From assembly GCA_003246755.1 (NCBI GenBank), contig QKDC01000162.1:1-33478 (forward strand): DNA of 33,478 nucleotides. The letters are read 5' to 3'. Shown piece after piece: positions 16,609 through 24,892 of the stretch. The position numbers were made by a program, and so were the translations under genes. The stretch is from Gemmatimonadota bacterium. GTDB taxonomy: Bacteria; Gemmatimonadota; Gemmatimonadetes; Gemmatimonadales; GWC2-71-9. Position 1 is the stretch's first letter, and every line of letters starts with the position of its first letter. The notes beneath the pieces were generated by a model that was given only the letters and a program-made list of their open reading frames with translations, did not search any database and had not been told where the DNA came from.

Positions 16609-17169
16609 ATGTCACTTCGCATCGCGACACCACCTCTGGCGATCCTGCTCGGCGCACTCGCCCTTGCGTGCGCGGACGGTGGATCGCAACCCGTTGGGCT
16701 CGATGAGCCCGGCATTCAAGCTAAGAAGGAGTACCCGAATCGCTCGGACCTCGTGACGGTGACCGTCAACTCTTCGATCCTCAACGGTACCGACACCGAC
16801 CGCGCCGCCAGCCTCGGCGATGGAGGAAGCTCGATCAACGCCGTCACGCTCACGGTCACAGGCAACAATTGCTCCCCCAGCGGCGTCCTCGTGGGCAAGA
16901 TGGGGATCCTGACAACGCGTCAAGGAGAACAAAGCGCCGGCTTCACCTTCCCCGTCCCGGTCGGATCACCGAGGTGGCATATCACCTTTTCCGGAGGATC
17001 GCTCACCGCGGGGGTCTGGCCGCCGGGGCTTGGCGAGAGCGCGACGTGGACCTACACGGCGTGGGAATTGGTTCAGGAAACCCCCAAAGGTGGACCGACC
17101 GCTGGTGATTGTCCGGTCAGCGGGAACGAGGTCAGTACCATAACGGTCACGAAGACTGGAGAGATCTAG
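16609..17169 (+). CDS. Small secreted lipoprotein-like protein, unknown function
   Basis: The product is 186 residues. A signal peptide ending in LALAC (C21) suggests lipidation, though the lipobox (A-L-A-C) is slightly atypical. The mature part is beta-rich with few charged residues and two further cysteines (NNCSPSG and AGDCPVSG) that could form a disulphide. Phrases such as LVTVTVNSSILNG and AVTLTVTGNNC suggest an Ig-like or jelly-roll sandwich. ATG 16609 follows AAGGAGG (16594-16600) at 8-nt spacing. The ATG at 16591 lies immediately before that ribosome site and is rejected. It lies downstream of the two-component genes after a structured leader of about 300 nt, so it is separately controlled. 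No family recognised. Confidence 0.75.
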   Translation: MSLRIATPPLAILLGALALACADGGSQPVGLDEPGIQAKKEYPNRSDLVTVTVNSSILNGTDTDRAASLGDGGSSINAVTLTVTGNNCSPSGVLVGKMGILTTRQGEQSAGFTFPVPVGSPRWHITFSGGSLTAGVWPPGLGESATWTYTAWELVQETPKGGPTAGDCPVSGNEVSTITVTKTGEI

Positions 17170-17218
17170 GCTTGAGAGACGACTGAGACGACGGTTCGGT
17201 AGTACCACTTCCCGCACG

Positions 17219-17684
17219 GTGACCCGGTCCTCTGTGCGCTGTATCCGGGCACAACGGAGCCACGGCGGCAAGCATTACCTGTGCCCTGCTTGTCGCCTGT
17301 GGCACCGACACCGGCGGTCCGACAGGGCCTAGGCCCGGAGGTCCCTCGACATCAGTCCCGGTCCAGGTCACGATCACCCCTGGCGATACTTCCGTGCGCC
17401 AGGGCGACGTCGTCTCGTTCGCCGCGACGGCTCGGTATCAGGATGGGTCCGTCCGGCAGGACGACCCCGTCGCCTGGACGATCATCCCCAGCAATAGAGG
17501 CATGGTCGCGGCCGACGGCCGATTCGTCGGGTACGCCCCCAACGAGGCTCGATTGGTCGCCACCATCGCGGGCCGGGCGGATACCGTCGAACTGACTGTC
17601 CACCAGCGGGGCAGCGTCGGCCTCTTTCGAATCACCGCGGCCCGGCGCGAGCGGCAAGATTTCGAAGGATCTCCACGGGTATAG
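17219..17684 (+). pseudogene. Ig-like (Big_2-type) lipoprotein, 5' end frameshifted and probably truncated
   Basis: From about 17274 to the stop at 17684 one frame encodes TCALLVACGTDTGG, a lipobox with Cys at 17298-17300. A proline-rich linker and one bacterial Ig-like domain follow (VTITPGDTSVRQGDVVSF ... YAPNEARLVATIAGRAD). No ATG, GTG or TTG in that frame gives a signal peptide. In another frame, a GTG at 17219 starts VTRSSVRCIRAQRSHGG, exactly the basic n-region missing from the lipobox. A single-base shift near 17260-17275 would join them. After the domain the frame ends in 25 unremarkable residues, whereas such domains usually precede a larger module. Either a decayed gene or a sequencing indel. 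Confidence 0.5.
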
Positions 17685-17720
17685 CAGGAAGAGGTCGTTG
17701 GCGGGAACCGTATTTCTTAC

Positions 17721-20429
17721 CTAGTCGGCCCGCAGCGCCTTCATGGGATCCACCCGGGTCGCGCGCTGCCCGGGAACGAGACACGCGAGCACCGCGGAGA
17801 TCAGTAGGATTATTCCGGCCCCCAGATAGATGACCGGATCCTCGGCGGACACCCCGAACAGAAGATCCTGAATCTGCGATGCGAGGCCCCACGCGAGGAC
17901 AACCCCGACCACGACCCCCGCCCCAGCCAAACTCAGGCCCCGCCGCATGACCAGTCGCATCACACTCCGCCGCCCAGCACCTAGTGCCATCCGGACACCG
18001 ATCTCATGCGTGCGCGTGGTCACCATGAACGCCACCAGGCTGTAGAGACCGATCGCGGCGATCACGAGCGCGAGAAGACCGAACACCCCAATGAGCGTTG
18101 CACCTAGCCTCCAAGGACGCATTTGCGGATCGAGTGCATTCTGCAAGGTCGCGACCTCGAGCCAGAGCACCGACGCGTCCACGTCGCGAAGGCCACTCCG
18201 TACTTCCGCGATCATGCTTCCGGGCTCGCCACGCGAACGGACGAGCAAACGGGAACCACCAATACCCTCCTCCTGGCCCAGCGGGAGGTAGTACTGCATC
18301 GCAGGTTGTTCCTGCAAACTGAAGCGGTGCGCATCCTCCACCGTCCCCACGACCTGGGTACACGGCGGGTCCGGCTCCGACCCGATCATGATGCACTGAC
18401 CAATGGCATCGCCTCCGGGCCAGAGCGCACGCGCCATGGTCTCGTTGACGATGGCCACCCGGTCGCTCCCCTCGTGATCTCCCGATCCGAAGGCGCGACC
18501 GCTCAGGAGCCGAAGACCAGTGGTTTGGAAATAGTCGGGAGAAATTGCCTGGAGATAGGGACCACCGCCTGGAAGTCGAGGGATCGAATCACGGCCCGCA
18601 ACGCGCAGTCGTTCCTGGAAGGACGAAAAGAACGGTGTCCCTATCGCGATCGCTGCCGCCTCTACCCCGGGCATCCGCTGGACTCGACGAAGAGCCTCAT
18701 CGTAGAACGTGGTACTCCGCGCCCGCCGCTCCGCGCGAGATGTGGACGCACTCGAAGGCCACGTGGCGTCGATAGCCAGGATCTGCCCCGGTTCGATTCC
18801 CAGGTCGGCACTGTTCGCCTGATGCAGGCTTCGCAGGAACAGTCCTGCGCCCACGAGGAGGACCAGGGAAGCCGCCGCCTGCCCAACGGCGAGCCCCATT
18901 CGTACCCTCGATGCCCGCGCACCCTCCGGTCCCATCCCACTCCTGAGATCCGCACTCACCACACCTCGGCCAATTTGGAGAGCCGGCACCAACCCAGTCA
19001 GCAACCCAGCCACTAGTGTCAATCCGCCAGCGACGAACAGGACACGAAGATCCAACGCCGACCCCGTCCACTCCACATTCGCCAGCAAGACGCCGCGTAC
19101 TAATCCAGCCACCACCGGTACCACGAGAAGCGCTGCCACTCCACCCATCACGGCGAGCACCATGCTCTCGGTCAGGAGTTGACGAACCAGCCGGCCTCGC
19201 GTGACCCCGAGGGCGAGACGGACACTCACTTCCCGCCGCCGCCGAAGCGCTCGCGCCAAGAGCAGGTTGATGACGTTGGCACAGGCAACGAGGAGCACCA
19301 CGAGCGAAACCCCGATCAACCAGCGAGCAACGGCCACCTCCATCGGTTCCCGTCCGGCATCGTCATACCAGAGCGGCCCCGCATGGAGTTGTGCCTCCCG
19401 AAATGGCTCTTCATCGCCAGCGTACACGGTACGGAAGAGTTGCGAGGCATCCGCCTCTGCCGCCTCACGCGTGAAACCCGGTGAAAGCCGAGCCACCACT
19501 TTGAGCCATTGAGCATCCCACGCCGTCTGCCATTCGCTGGTTGGCTGGCGCAGCGACATCGGCATCCAGATGTCCACCCGAGCGAGGTTTGCGCCGGTAA
19601 ACCCTGAAGGCATCACCCCGACGACGACATAGGGGTCACCCTGAATCGGAACGGTCTTGCCGAGGATGTTCCGGTCACCACCGAAGCGACTGCGCCATAC
19701 CTCGTAGCCGAGGACGACGACGTGCTGAGCGGCACCGGGCTGGTCTTCGGTGGGATCGAAGAACCGTCCGAGCATCGGCTGCACACCCAACAGTGCAAAG
19801 AAGTCCGAGGTGGCATGCCCTGCCCTCACCCGGCGAGCGTCTTCCCCTTCGCCGAGTATGCCCTCGTCGTTTTCCGAATAGGCGGCCACACCATCGAATC
19901 CGCGGGTACCGTCCCGCAGTGTCGTATAGGTCACGTACCCGAAGGTGTTGTCGCTGAAACGCCCCAACCCAGGGACGTCTACCGAGTAGTAGATCCGCGT
20001 CAACCGGCTGGGGTCCACGACATGCTCCGGACCGCGGACGAGAAGCCGGTCGAGAATCCCGAACATCGCGGCATTCGCTCCGACGCCGAGTGCGATCATG
20101 ATGATGACGACCAGGGTGAATCCCGGTTCGTGCACCGCCGACCGCAGGGCGTAGCGCACGTCCTGTCGTAGTGCCTCGAACCACTCGCGCACGGCACTCC
20201 GCCTTTCGCGTACCAGTGCGGCATCGGCCAGACGTCGGCGTGCCAGATCGAGCGACCCGAAACGTCGAATCGCCTCGGCCTTCGCGTCCTCCGGCGTCAA
20301 TCCCTGACGCTCCAACTCTTCCGCTCGGGCGGCGAGGTGCGATTCGATTTCTTCTCGGGTTTCTCGCTCGACCACATCTCGACGTCGCAGTCGCAAGTGG
20401 AAGAGACGCCGGATACCGGGCCGGATCAC
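17721..20429 (-). CDS. ADOP-type ABC transporter permease (MacB/FtsX family)
   Basis: The product is 902 residues. The N-terminal cytoplasmic prefix (about 1-95) has EEIESHLAARAEELERQG and AIRRFGSLD, typical of acidobacterial duplicated orphan permeases. Two MacB-like units follow, each with a periplasmic core and FtsX-type membrane helices. The first helix is FTLVVIIMIALGVGANAAMF, and the last unit ends with ISAVLACLVPGQRATRVDPMKALRAD. About eight transmembrane helices are visible. No ATPase gene is adjacent, which is usual for this family. MacB relatives export macrolides, peptides or lipoproteins by mechanotransmission; the substrate here is unknown. The start overlaps the PadR gene stop by 4 nt, so expression is coupled to that repressor. 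Confidence 0.9.
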   Translation of the reverse strand: MIRPGIRRLFHLRLRRRDVVERETREEIESHLAARAEELERQGLTPEDAKAEAIRRFGSLDLARRRLADAALVRERRSAVREWFEALRQDVRYALRSAVHEPGFTLVVIIMIALGVGANAAMFGILDRLLVRGPEHVVDPSRLTRIYYSVDVPGLGRFSDNTFGYVTYTTLRDGTRGFDGVAAYSENDEGILGEGEDARRVRAGHATSDFFALLGVQPMLGRFFDPTEDQPGAAQHVVVLGYEVWRSRFGGDRNILGKTVPIQGDPYVVVGVMPSGFTGANLARVDIWMPMSLRQPTSEWQTAWDAQWLKVVARLSPGFTREAAEADASQLFRTVYAGDEEPFREAQLHAGPLWYDDAGREPMEVAVARWLIGVSLVVLLVACANVINLLLARALRRRREVSVRLALGVTRGRLVRQLLTESMVLAVMGGVAALLVVPVVAGLVRGVLLANVEWTGSALDLRVLFVAGGLTLVAGLLTGLVPALQIGRGVVSADLRSGMGPEGARASRVRMGLAVGQAAASLVLLVGAGLFLRSLHQANSADLGIEPGQILAIDATWPSSASTSRAERRARSTTFYDEALRRVQRMPGVEAAAIAIGTPFFSSFQERLRVAGRDSIPRLPGGGPYLQAISPDYFQTTGLRLLSGRAFGSGDHEGSDRVAIVNETMARALWPGGDAIGQCIMIGSEPDPPCTQVVGTVEDAHRFSLQEQPAMQYYLPLGQEEGIGGSRLLVRSRGEPGSMIAEVRSGLRDVDASVLWLEVATLQNALDPQMRPWRLGATLIGVFGLLALVIAAIGLYSLVAFMVTTRTHEIGVRMALGAGRRSVMRLVMRRGLSLAGAGVVVGVVLAWGLASQIQDLLFGVSAEDPVIYLGAGIILLISAVLACLVPGQRATRVDPMKALRAD

Positions 20430-20776
20430 CGCGCGCCTCGTGTTTCTGGTGGTGCGGTCAGAATGGAGGTGAGCAGTTCACCATAACGAACGAACTGGCG
20501 GGTTTCAGCCTTGAGGTGGCGCCGGCCATCAGGAGTAATCGCGTAGAAGCGAGCCCTCCGGTTGTTGGCGCTCACACCCCACTCCGCTTCGATCAGTCCG
20601 CGGGCTTCCATGCGGTAGAGGGCCTGGTACACGCCCGACTCGTCGAAACTCAACTCTCCACCCGAACGCTCGGCGAGCCAGTTGGTGATCTCGATGCCGT
20701 GCATCGGCGTCCAACTCAGGGCCTTGAGCACGAGGATATCGAGCGTGCCCTTCAACAGTGGTACCATGTCGCTCAT
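20426..20776 (-). CDS. PadR-family transcriptional repressor
   Basis: The product is 116 residues. The winged-helix domain covers nearly the whole protein: LLKGTLDILVLKALSW, then HGIEITNWLAER, then LSFDESGVYQALYRMEARGLI, with the wing at ARFYAITPDGRRHL. A short C-terminal helix would support dimerisation. PadR proteins repress neighbouring genes and lose DNA binding on meeting a ligand, often an aromatic compound or drug. Here the neighbour is a coupled ADOP permease, a pairing frequent in Acidobacteriota and Gemmatimonadota. A consensus promoter and an inverted repeat at its -10 box lie directly upstream, so autoregulation is likely. Confidence 0.92.
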   Translation of the reverse strand: MSDMVPLLKGTLDILVLKALSWTPMHGIEITNWLAERSGGELSFDESGVYQALYRMEARGLIEAEWGVSANNRRARFYAITPDGRRHLKAETRQFVRYGELLTSILTAPPETRGAR

Positions 20777-20779
20777 CCA

Positions 20780-20806
20780 CTCTCACTTGAGACATTCATT
20801 TGAGAG
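20780..20806 (-). promoter_or_regulatory. Probable PadR operator (inverted repeat)
   Basis: Read on the - strand, arms CTCTCAAATGA and TCAAGTGAGAG match at 9 of 11 positions around a 5-nt spacer. The site touches the last bases of the -10 box and covers the expected transcription start, ending 4 nt before the PadR start codon. That position fits autorepression. Confidence 0.7.
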
Positions 20807-20833
20807 TCTACAAGGAGTGAGTGAAGGCGTCAA
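20805..20833 (-). promoter_or_regulatory. Sigma70-type promoter of the padR-permease operon
   Basis: On the - strand TTGACG (20828-20833) and TAGACT (20805-20810) are separated by exactly 17 nt, close to the housekeeping consensus. Transcription would start about 7 nt downstream, inside the inverted repeat at 20780-20806. Confidence 0.7.
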
Positions 20834-20893
20834 GCGTCTCGAGGCCCCGCGAGGATGCAGGCCGGGGGATGCTCCCCCGACCCGCCTTCGGTT

Positions 20894-22894
20894 CTAGCGC
20901 GGCTTCGGCAGATCCAGTGCGGGATTGCGCGTGAAGAACCCGGTCGGCTTCAACACGAAGCTATGCCACGCGACGGGCATGATGGGCCAGTCCTCCGACC
21001 GCGGAATGTGGTGGAACCCCACCGTGTACCAGGCCACCACGTCGGTGTTGGCGATCGGCCGGTTCCCGGAGGTCCACGCCGGCAGCCCCTGCCCCGGCAG
21101 GTGCGCCGTCGGATAATCCCCCGCGGCGAACAACTCATCCGCGACGTAGGGGGTGACCCAGAGCGTATGCTCGGTGAAGCCGGCTCGGCGCCGGATGAAG
21201 TCATCGTCCGACAGCAGGGTCACGGCCTGGTGGCCGCCGGCGATTTCGTAACTCACGGGGTCACCGTAGGGACCGGCATGATTCGGATTGGTGACGCGCC
21301 AGACTTCGGGCTTGTCGATCGTGGACCGGCGTTGCGCGTCGCCCTCGCGTTGAGCGATGTCGGTGATGTAATTCCAGAGACTCGTCCGCGCACTCCCCTT
21401 CGGCATGCGCTCGGTCACCAGACGGTCGACGGCCACCGAATTCGCCGGACCATCGATATCGAGGTCGAGTCGGAACGAGAAGAAGTGGCTGTGATTCACC
21501 CCAACGAGGTTCGGAGCGATGAATCGTCCGTGGAGATCCTCCCGCGGGGCGCCGGTTCGCTCGGCGGTCGCACGGGCTTCGACAGCATTGGCGGCACGGA
21601 CCGTTCGGGTCTGATCCATCCCTGAGGCGCCCACCCTGATCTCGAGCATACCGTCCTGCATGAAGACGTAGTCGAAGAGGTAGTCGTAGTTGCCCGCTGT
21701 CATGAACATCCGGAGTACGAGGTCACGCCGTGGCCGAGAATCGGTGACGCGTCCGCCACGCGTGTGCCGCCATGCGGGATCGCCGGTCAGCCGTTCGAAG
21801 AGACAGGCTGCACGGACCCGCTGGACGGGCCGGCCCGATTCCGTGCTCACCACCGCGTCGAAATAGGTGGCGTAGTCGGGGCAATCCGCGCCCGGCTCGA
21901 GCGTGTTGGCCACCCCGCCAAAGACGTTGGCGTAGCTGCCCAGATCGAAATACGCCTGGTAGTTCCAGCGCTCTTCAGGACTCGAATAGGGGACGAAGAG
22001 CTCGGAGATGGATCCCTGGTACATCACCGAGCGCGCCGTGGTGTCGTCCACCCACTTCACCAGCGACACGACGAGGCCTCGCCGAGGGTCGATCCGGAAG
22101 TGAAAACGCCAATTCTGCCAGGAGACGGACTGGCCATGCAGCGTGAAGGACGGCCCCATCGGTTGAACCACGGCGATCGGCGTCTTCATGTCGCGCACGG
22201 GGCCGACGACATCCGGGCCGTATTCCCCACCATCCGAGGCCAGGGGAATGGGATCTCCGTCGATCACCCGGAGGACCTTCTTCGCGGTGAGATCCACCAC
22301 CCCAACCAGCCCCTCGTAGGACGCCCCGTATCCGGAAAACCGCCCAGTCCCGTTCGAGCAGGTCGCCCGCACAACGCGATTGCCACGCTCCTCCGGGAGA
22401 TCGAAGTAGCCCTCGTTGGCACCACCGCAGTCGATGTGGGTGAAGTCCGTCGCACCACGACGGCGGAGGGCGGCCTGGACTTCGGGATTGGCAAGCATCA
22501 GTTGGGAAACCGTCCGGTCGTCACCGGAGTGCCACATGTACTTCTGACCCGGTGAATCACTCCACCTCAAGATCTGGCCGGCATTCAGGTCGATCAGGAC
22601 TTCATGCCCCGAGCCACCCTGGATGAAATGGACGAATGCTTCTCGCCGAAACGGTTGTCCCTCAGACCAGGCCAAGACCTCTGCCTTGGGTGGTTCTCGC
22701 AGCGCGACGTACGCGATGACCAGCGTTGTATCGGTTCGACCCGACGCCCTGAGCGTGTTGTACACCTTCCAATGCTCGGCGGGGGTCAGGTGATCGAGAG
22801 GATGGAGTGGTGCGGCCATGGGAACCTGCGCCGCCAGCGGGCCGGCCAGGAGAGTGAGCAAGGCCAGTTTCAGGAGACACTGCGATCTCGTCAT
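20894..22894 (-). CDS. Exported copper amine oxidase
   Basis: The 666-residue product has a signal peptide (TRSQCLLKLALLTLLAGPLAAQ). The catalytic domain shows every key residue of the family. The topaquinone precursor is Y403 in AGNYDYLF, and the catalytic base is D317 in YFDLGSYANVFG. The copper ligands are H468 and H470 in NHSHFFSF and H644 in AWHSFVL. The base-to-cofactor spacing (86 residues) matches known bacterial enzymes. Such enzymes oxidise primary amines to aldehydes, releasing ammonia and hydrogen peroxide. The periplasmic location suggests amine scavenging or detoxification. The frame is open to 23134, but ATG 22894 is chosen because it starts the signal peptide. It is a single gene, divergent from the dehydratase gene. 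Confidence 0.92.
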   Translation of the reverse strand: MTRSQCLLKLALLTLLAGPLAAQVPMAAPLHPLDHLTPAEHWKVYNTLRASGRTDTTLVIAYVALREPPKAEVLAWSEGQPFRREAFVHFIQGGSGHEVLIDLNAGQILRWSDSPGQKYMWHSGDDRTVSQLMLANPEVQAALRRRGATDFTHIDCGGANEGYFDLPEERGNRVVRATCSNGTGRFSGYGASYEGLVGVVDLTAKKVLRVIDGDPIPLASDGGEYGPDVVGPVRDMKTPIAVVQPMGPSFTLHGQSVSWQNWRFHFRIDPRRGLVVSLVKWVDDTTARSVMYQGSISELFVPYSSPEERWNYQAYFDLGSYANVFGGVANTLEPGADCPDYATYFDAVVSTESGRPVQRVRAACLFERLTGDPAWRHTRGGRVTDSRPRRDLVLRMFMTAGNYDYLFDYVFMQDGMLEIRVGASGMDQTRTVRAANAVEARATAERTGAPREDLHGRFIAPNLVGVNHSHFFSFRLDLDIDGPANSVAVDRLVTERMPKGSARTSLWNYITDIAQREGDAQRRSTIDKPEVWRVTNPNHAGPYGDPVSYEIAGGHQAVTLLSDDDFIRRRAGFTEHTLWVTPYVADELFAAGDYPTAHLPGQGLPAWTSGNRPIANTDVVAWYTVGFHHIPRSEDWPIMPVAWHSFVLKPTGFFTRNPALDLPKPR

Positions 22895-23079
22895 AAACCA
22901 GTTTCCAGGAGGATGGGGAGAGCGACCGAGATTCGGACGCGCGGACCAATCTACTACGGGGCCGCACGTGCAGCCATGTCCCCGTCCCCCCGGTCGCTGA
23001 ATACCATCACCACGGGCCGCGATAGCTCTCTCCGCCGGAAGAGGTATGTTCAAGAGGCGTAATCGCTTCGGAGGATTTG

Positions 23080-23412
23080 ATGAGTGACCTGACACAGAAA
23101 CAGTGCGTTCCCTGCATGGGGGGTGTACCCCCACTCAGGGGGGACGAGATCACGAAGTTGCTGGCCCAACTGGGCGGCGATTGGCGGGTGGAAGACGAGC
23201 ATCACCTGGTCAACGAATACAGCTTTCCCGATTTTGTGACCGCGCTCGCGTTCACCAACCGAGTGGGCGATCTCGCCGAGGTCGAGGGACATCACCCCGA
23301 CATTTTCCTGGCCTGGGGCAAGGTCGGGATCAAGATTTGGACGCACAAGATAGACGGCCTCACCGAGAGCGATTTCATTCTCGCGGCGAAAATCGATCAG
23401 GCGGCGAGCTGA
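23080..23412 (+). CDS. phhB: Pterin-4a-carbinolamine dehydratase
   Basis: The 110-residue product is close to the family's usual length. The core motif is VEGHHPDIFLAWGKVGIKIW followed by THKIDGLTESDF, with the active-site histidine pair (HH) and the later THxxGLTxxDF histidine. The enzyme dehydrates 4a-hydroxytetrahydrobiopterin, recycling the cofactor of aromatic amino acid hydroxylases. Bacterial homologues without a neighbouring hydroxylase may act in other pterin pathways. No hydroxylase gene is visible here. ATG 23080 follows GGAGG (23070-23074) at 5-nt spacing. An in-frame TTG at 23077 is ignored. Cytoplasmic; no signal peptide. Confidence 0.92.
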   Translation: MSDLTQKQCVPCMGGVPPLRGDEITKLLAQLGGDWRVEDEHHLVNEYSFPDFVTALAFTNRVGDLAEVEGHHPDIFLAWGKVGIKIWTHKIDGLTESDFILAAKIDQAAS

Positions 23413-23496
23413 GTCCCGGCGGCCACACCCCTCGCACAACGCACACATCGGGGGCATCTTAGTAGTCCATCGCCCCAACCGTTTCAGGAGAGACCC

Positions 23497-24030
23497 ATGC
23501 GTGTGCAGCGACTCGTCCCCGCCCTAGCCTTGCTATTCGCCACCGCGGCCCCGGCTGCCGCCCAGAAGTTCATCCCGCAATCGGCGCTCATCGCGATGGT
23601 GGAAGTCCACAAGGCCTCGCTCCTCCGGTACCTCGACGTCGCTCCCGACTCGATGCTCGATTTCATGCCCACTCCCGGCGTTCGGACCTTCGCCGAGCAG
23701 ATCGAGCACGCCGCCTGGGCCGATGCCTTCATCGCCCATTCGGCGATCACCGGATCACAGGAAGTCCCCAGCTTCGGCGACAAGAACGTCTACCTCAAGA
23801 ACAAGGCAGCCCTCCGCACCTATGCCATCGCTGCCATGGACCACACCATTGCCATGCTGCGCGCTCTACCGGATGCCGCCATGACAGAGGAAATCACGCA
23901 GTTCGGGAAGAAACTGCCGAGGTATCGGGCCCTGATGGAGCTGCTGGACCATTTCCCGTGGACGCTCGGGCAAACGGTGCCCTACCTCCGGCTCAACGGC
24001 GTGACGCCACCCGCATACACCCCATTCTGA
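23497..24030 (+). CDS. Exported DinB-like four-helix protein
   Basis: The 177-residue product has a clear signal peptide (RVQRLVPALALLFATAAPAAAQ). The mature part matches the DinB/YfiT superfamily: a first helix with HKASLLRYLDVAP, the motif TFAEQIEHAAWADAFI with a potential metal-binding His, and LLDHFPWTLGQTVPYLRLNG. The last corresponds to the family's H-x3-H...GQ...RLNG region, but the second His position appears to be Trp (DHFPWTLGQ), so metal binding may be altered. Most family members are cytoplasmic thiol or metal-dependent enzymes; export is a feature of some Gemmatimonadota/Acidobacteriota versions. ATG 23497 follows AGGAGA. Not apparently in an operon. Confidence 0.82.
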   Translation: MRVQRLVPALALLFATAAPAAAQKFIPQSALIAMVEVHKASLLRYLDVAPDSMLDFMPTPGVRTFAEQIEHAAWADAFIAHSAITGSQEVPSFGDKNVYLKNKAALRTYAIAAMDHTIAMLRALPDAAMTEEITQFGKKLPRYRALMELLDHFPWTLGQTVPYLRLNGVTPPAYTPF

Positions 24031-24069
24031 TCGCATTGCCCGGGTTGGCTTAGGGCGATTCCGGGTTCA

Positions 24070-24103
24070 CCCACTGGAAGGCCTCGTCGGAGCTTCCAGT
24101 GGG
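24070..24103. other. Perfect 11-bp inverted repeat after the DinB-like gene
   Basis: CCCACTGGAAG (24070-24080) and CTTCCAGTGGG (24093-24103) pair perfectly around a 12-nt loop, 40 nt after the stop. No T-run follows on either strand, so it is either a weak terminator or a protein site between the DinB-like gene and the toxin-antitoxin pair. Confidence 0.55.
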
Positions 24104-24131
24104 AAACTCAGTGTAGGGTATATGACTAGTA

Positions 24132-24150
24132 ATGACTATCTTATAGTCAT
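24132..24150 (+). promoter_or_regulatory. Inverted repeat overlapping the antitoxin start (probable operator)
   Basis: ATGACTAT and ATAGTCAT form a perfect 8-bp palindrome with a CTT spacer. The right arm overlaps the antitoxin start codon at 24149. A third half-like element, ATGACTAG, lies at 24122-24129. The AT-rich block stands out from the surrounding GC-rich DNA. Autoregulation by the antitoxin complex is the likely role. Confidence 0.6.
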
Positions 24151-24403
24151 GAAACGAGTGGGTATCGCCGACCTCAAGGCTCGGCTCAGCGAACACTTGC
24201 GGTACGTCCGGCGCGGTCACAGGCTCACCATCCTCGACCGCGATACGCCGGTGGCTGAAGTCCGTCCAGTGAGTACGCGGGAACCATTAGCGGTTCGCTC
24301 TCCGGCGGGCCGGCGCCCTCTGGGCAGAATTCCGCTCGGAAAACCCCTTGGGCGAACAGTGGATGTCGTCGCACTGCTTCGTGAGGAACGGGGGGAGAGG
24401 TGA
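24149..24403 (+). CDS. Phd/YefM-type antitoxin
   Basis: The product is about 84 residues. The N-terminus KRVGIADLKARLSEHLRYVRR is the DNA-binding fold of Phd/YefM antitoxins, followed by GHRLTILDRDTPVAEVRPV. The basic, flexible C-terminus (about 50-84) would wrap the toxin. ATG 24149 matches the family's usual start but lies inside a palindrome. ATG 24122 would add nine residues and has a weak GGG ribosome site. Its stop overlaps the toxin GTG by 4 nt, ensuring coupled synthesis. Function: neutralise the adjacent PIN toxin and repress the operon. Confidence 0.85.
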   Translation: MKRVGIADLKARLSEHLRYVRRGHRLTILDRDTPVAEVRPVSTREPLAVRSPAGRRPLGRIPLGKPLGRTVDVVALLREERGER

Positions 24404-24816
24404 GCGTCTATCTCGACGCATCAATTCTGCTTCGAGTCGTCCTCGACCAACCAGAGCAACTCGAAGGCTGGCGCAAACTCGAGACGGGGGTGGCGAGCGC
24501 CCTCACCGAAGTCGAATCCCTCCGTACACTCGATCGCCTGCGTCTGACGACGGATCTGGACGAAACCGGCCTGGCAGAGCGGAGGAGGTTGGTGTACGCA
24601 CTTACCGAGGAAATGGAACTGGTGGAGGTGAGTCGCCCGATTCTCGACCGGGCGGCCGGTGCCTTCCCGGTGACTGTGGGAACGCTGGACGCCATTCACC
24701 TCTCTACCGCACTTGCCTGGCAAGAGGCTCGGCAAGAGGACATCACCTTTGCCACCCACGACCGTCGCCTGGCCTCGGCGGCGAGAGCGGTCGGTCTAGA
24801 GGTGGTCGGGACCTAA
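24400..24816 (+). CDS. vapC: VapC-type PIN-domain toxin
   Basis: The 138-residue product is the full length of a VapC. The four acidic residues of the PIN nuclease site are present: D6 (YLDAS), E37 (LTEVES), D97 (TLDAIHL) and D121 (THDRRL). VapC toxins are Mg-dependent ribonucleases, usually cutting tRNA or rRNA to halt growth. The GTG start overlaps the antitoxin stop by 4 nt. No sign of decay, so the module is probably functional. Confidence 0.92.
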   Translation: MSVYLDASILLRVVLDQPEQLEGWRKLETGVASALTEVESLRTLDRLRLTTDLDETGLAERRRLVYALTEEMELVEVSRPILDRAAGAFPVTVGTLDAIHLSTALAWQEARQEDITFATHDRRLASAARAVGLEVVGT

Positions 24817-24892
24817 CACTCCGTGAAGGGTTCTCCACCCTCGCACGATGGGCCTTCCGGGGGCATCTTATGGTTCCCCAACCGGAGCCCAT

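Noticed and set aside
22895-23134. N-terminal extension of the copper amine oxidase
   Set aside because: The extension is compositionally odd, and a good signal peptide starts at ATG 22894; the extension also overlaps the start of the divergent dehydratase gene.
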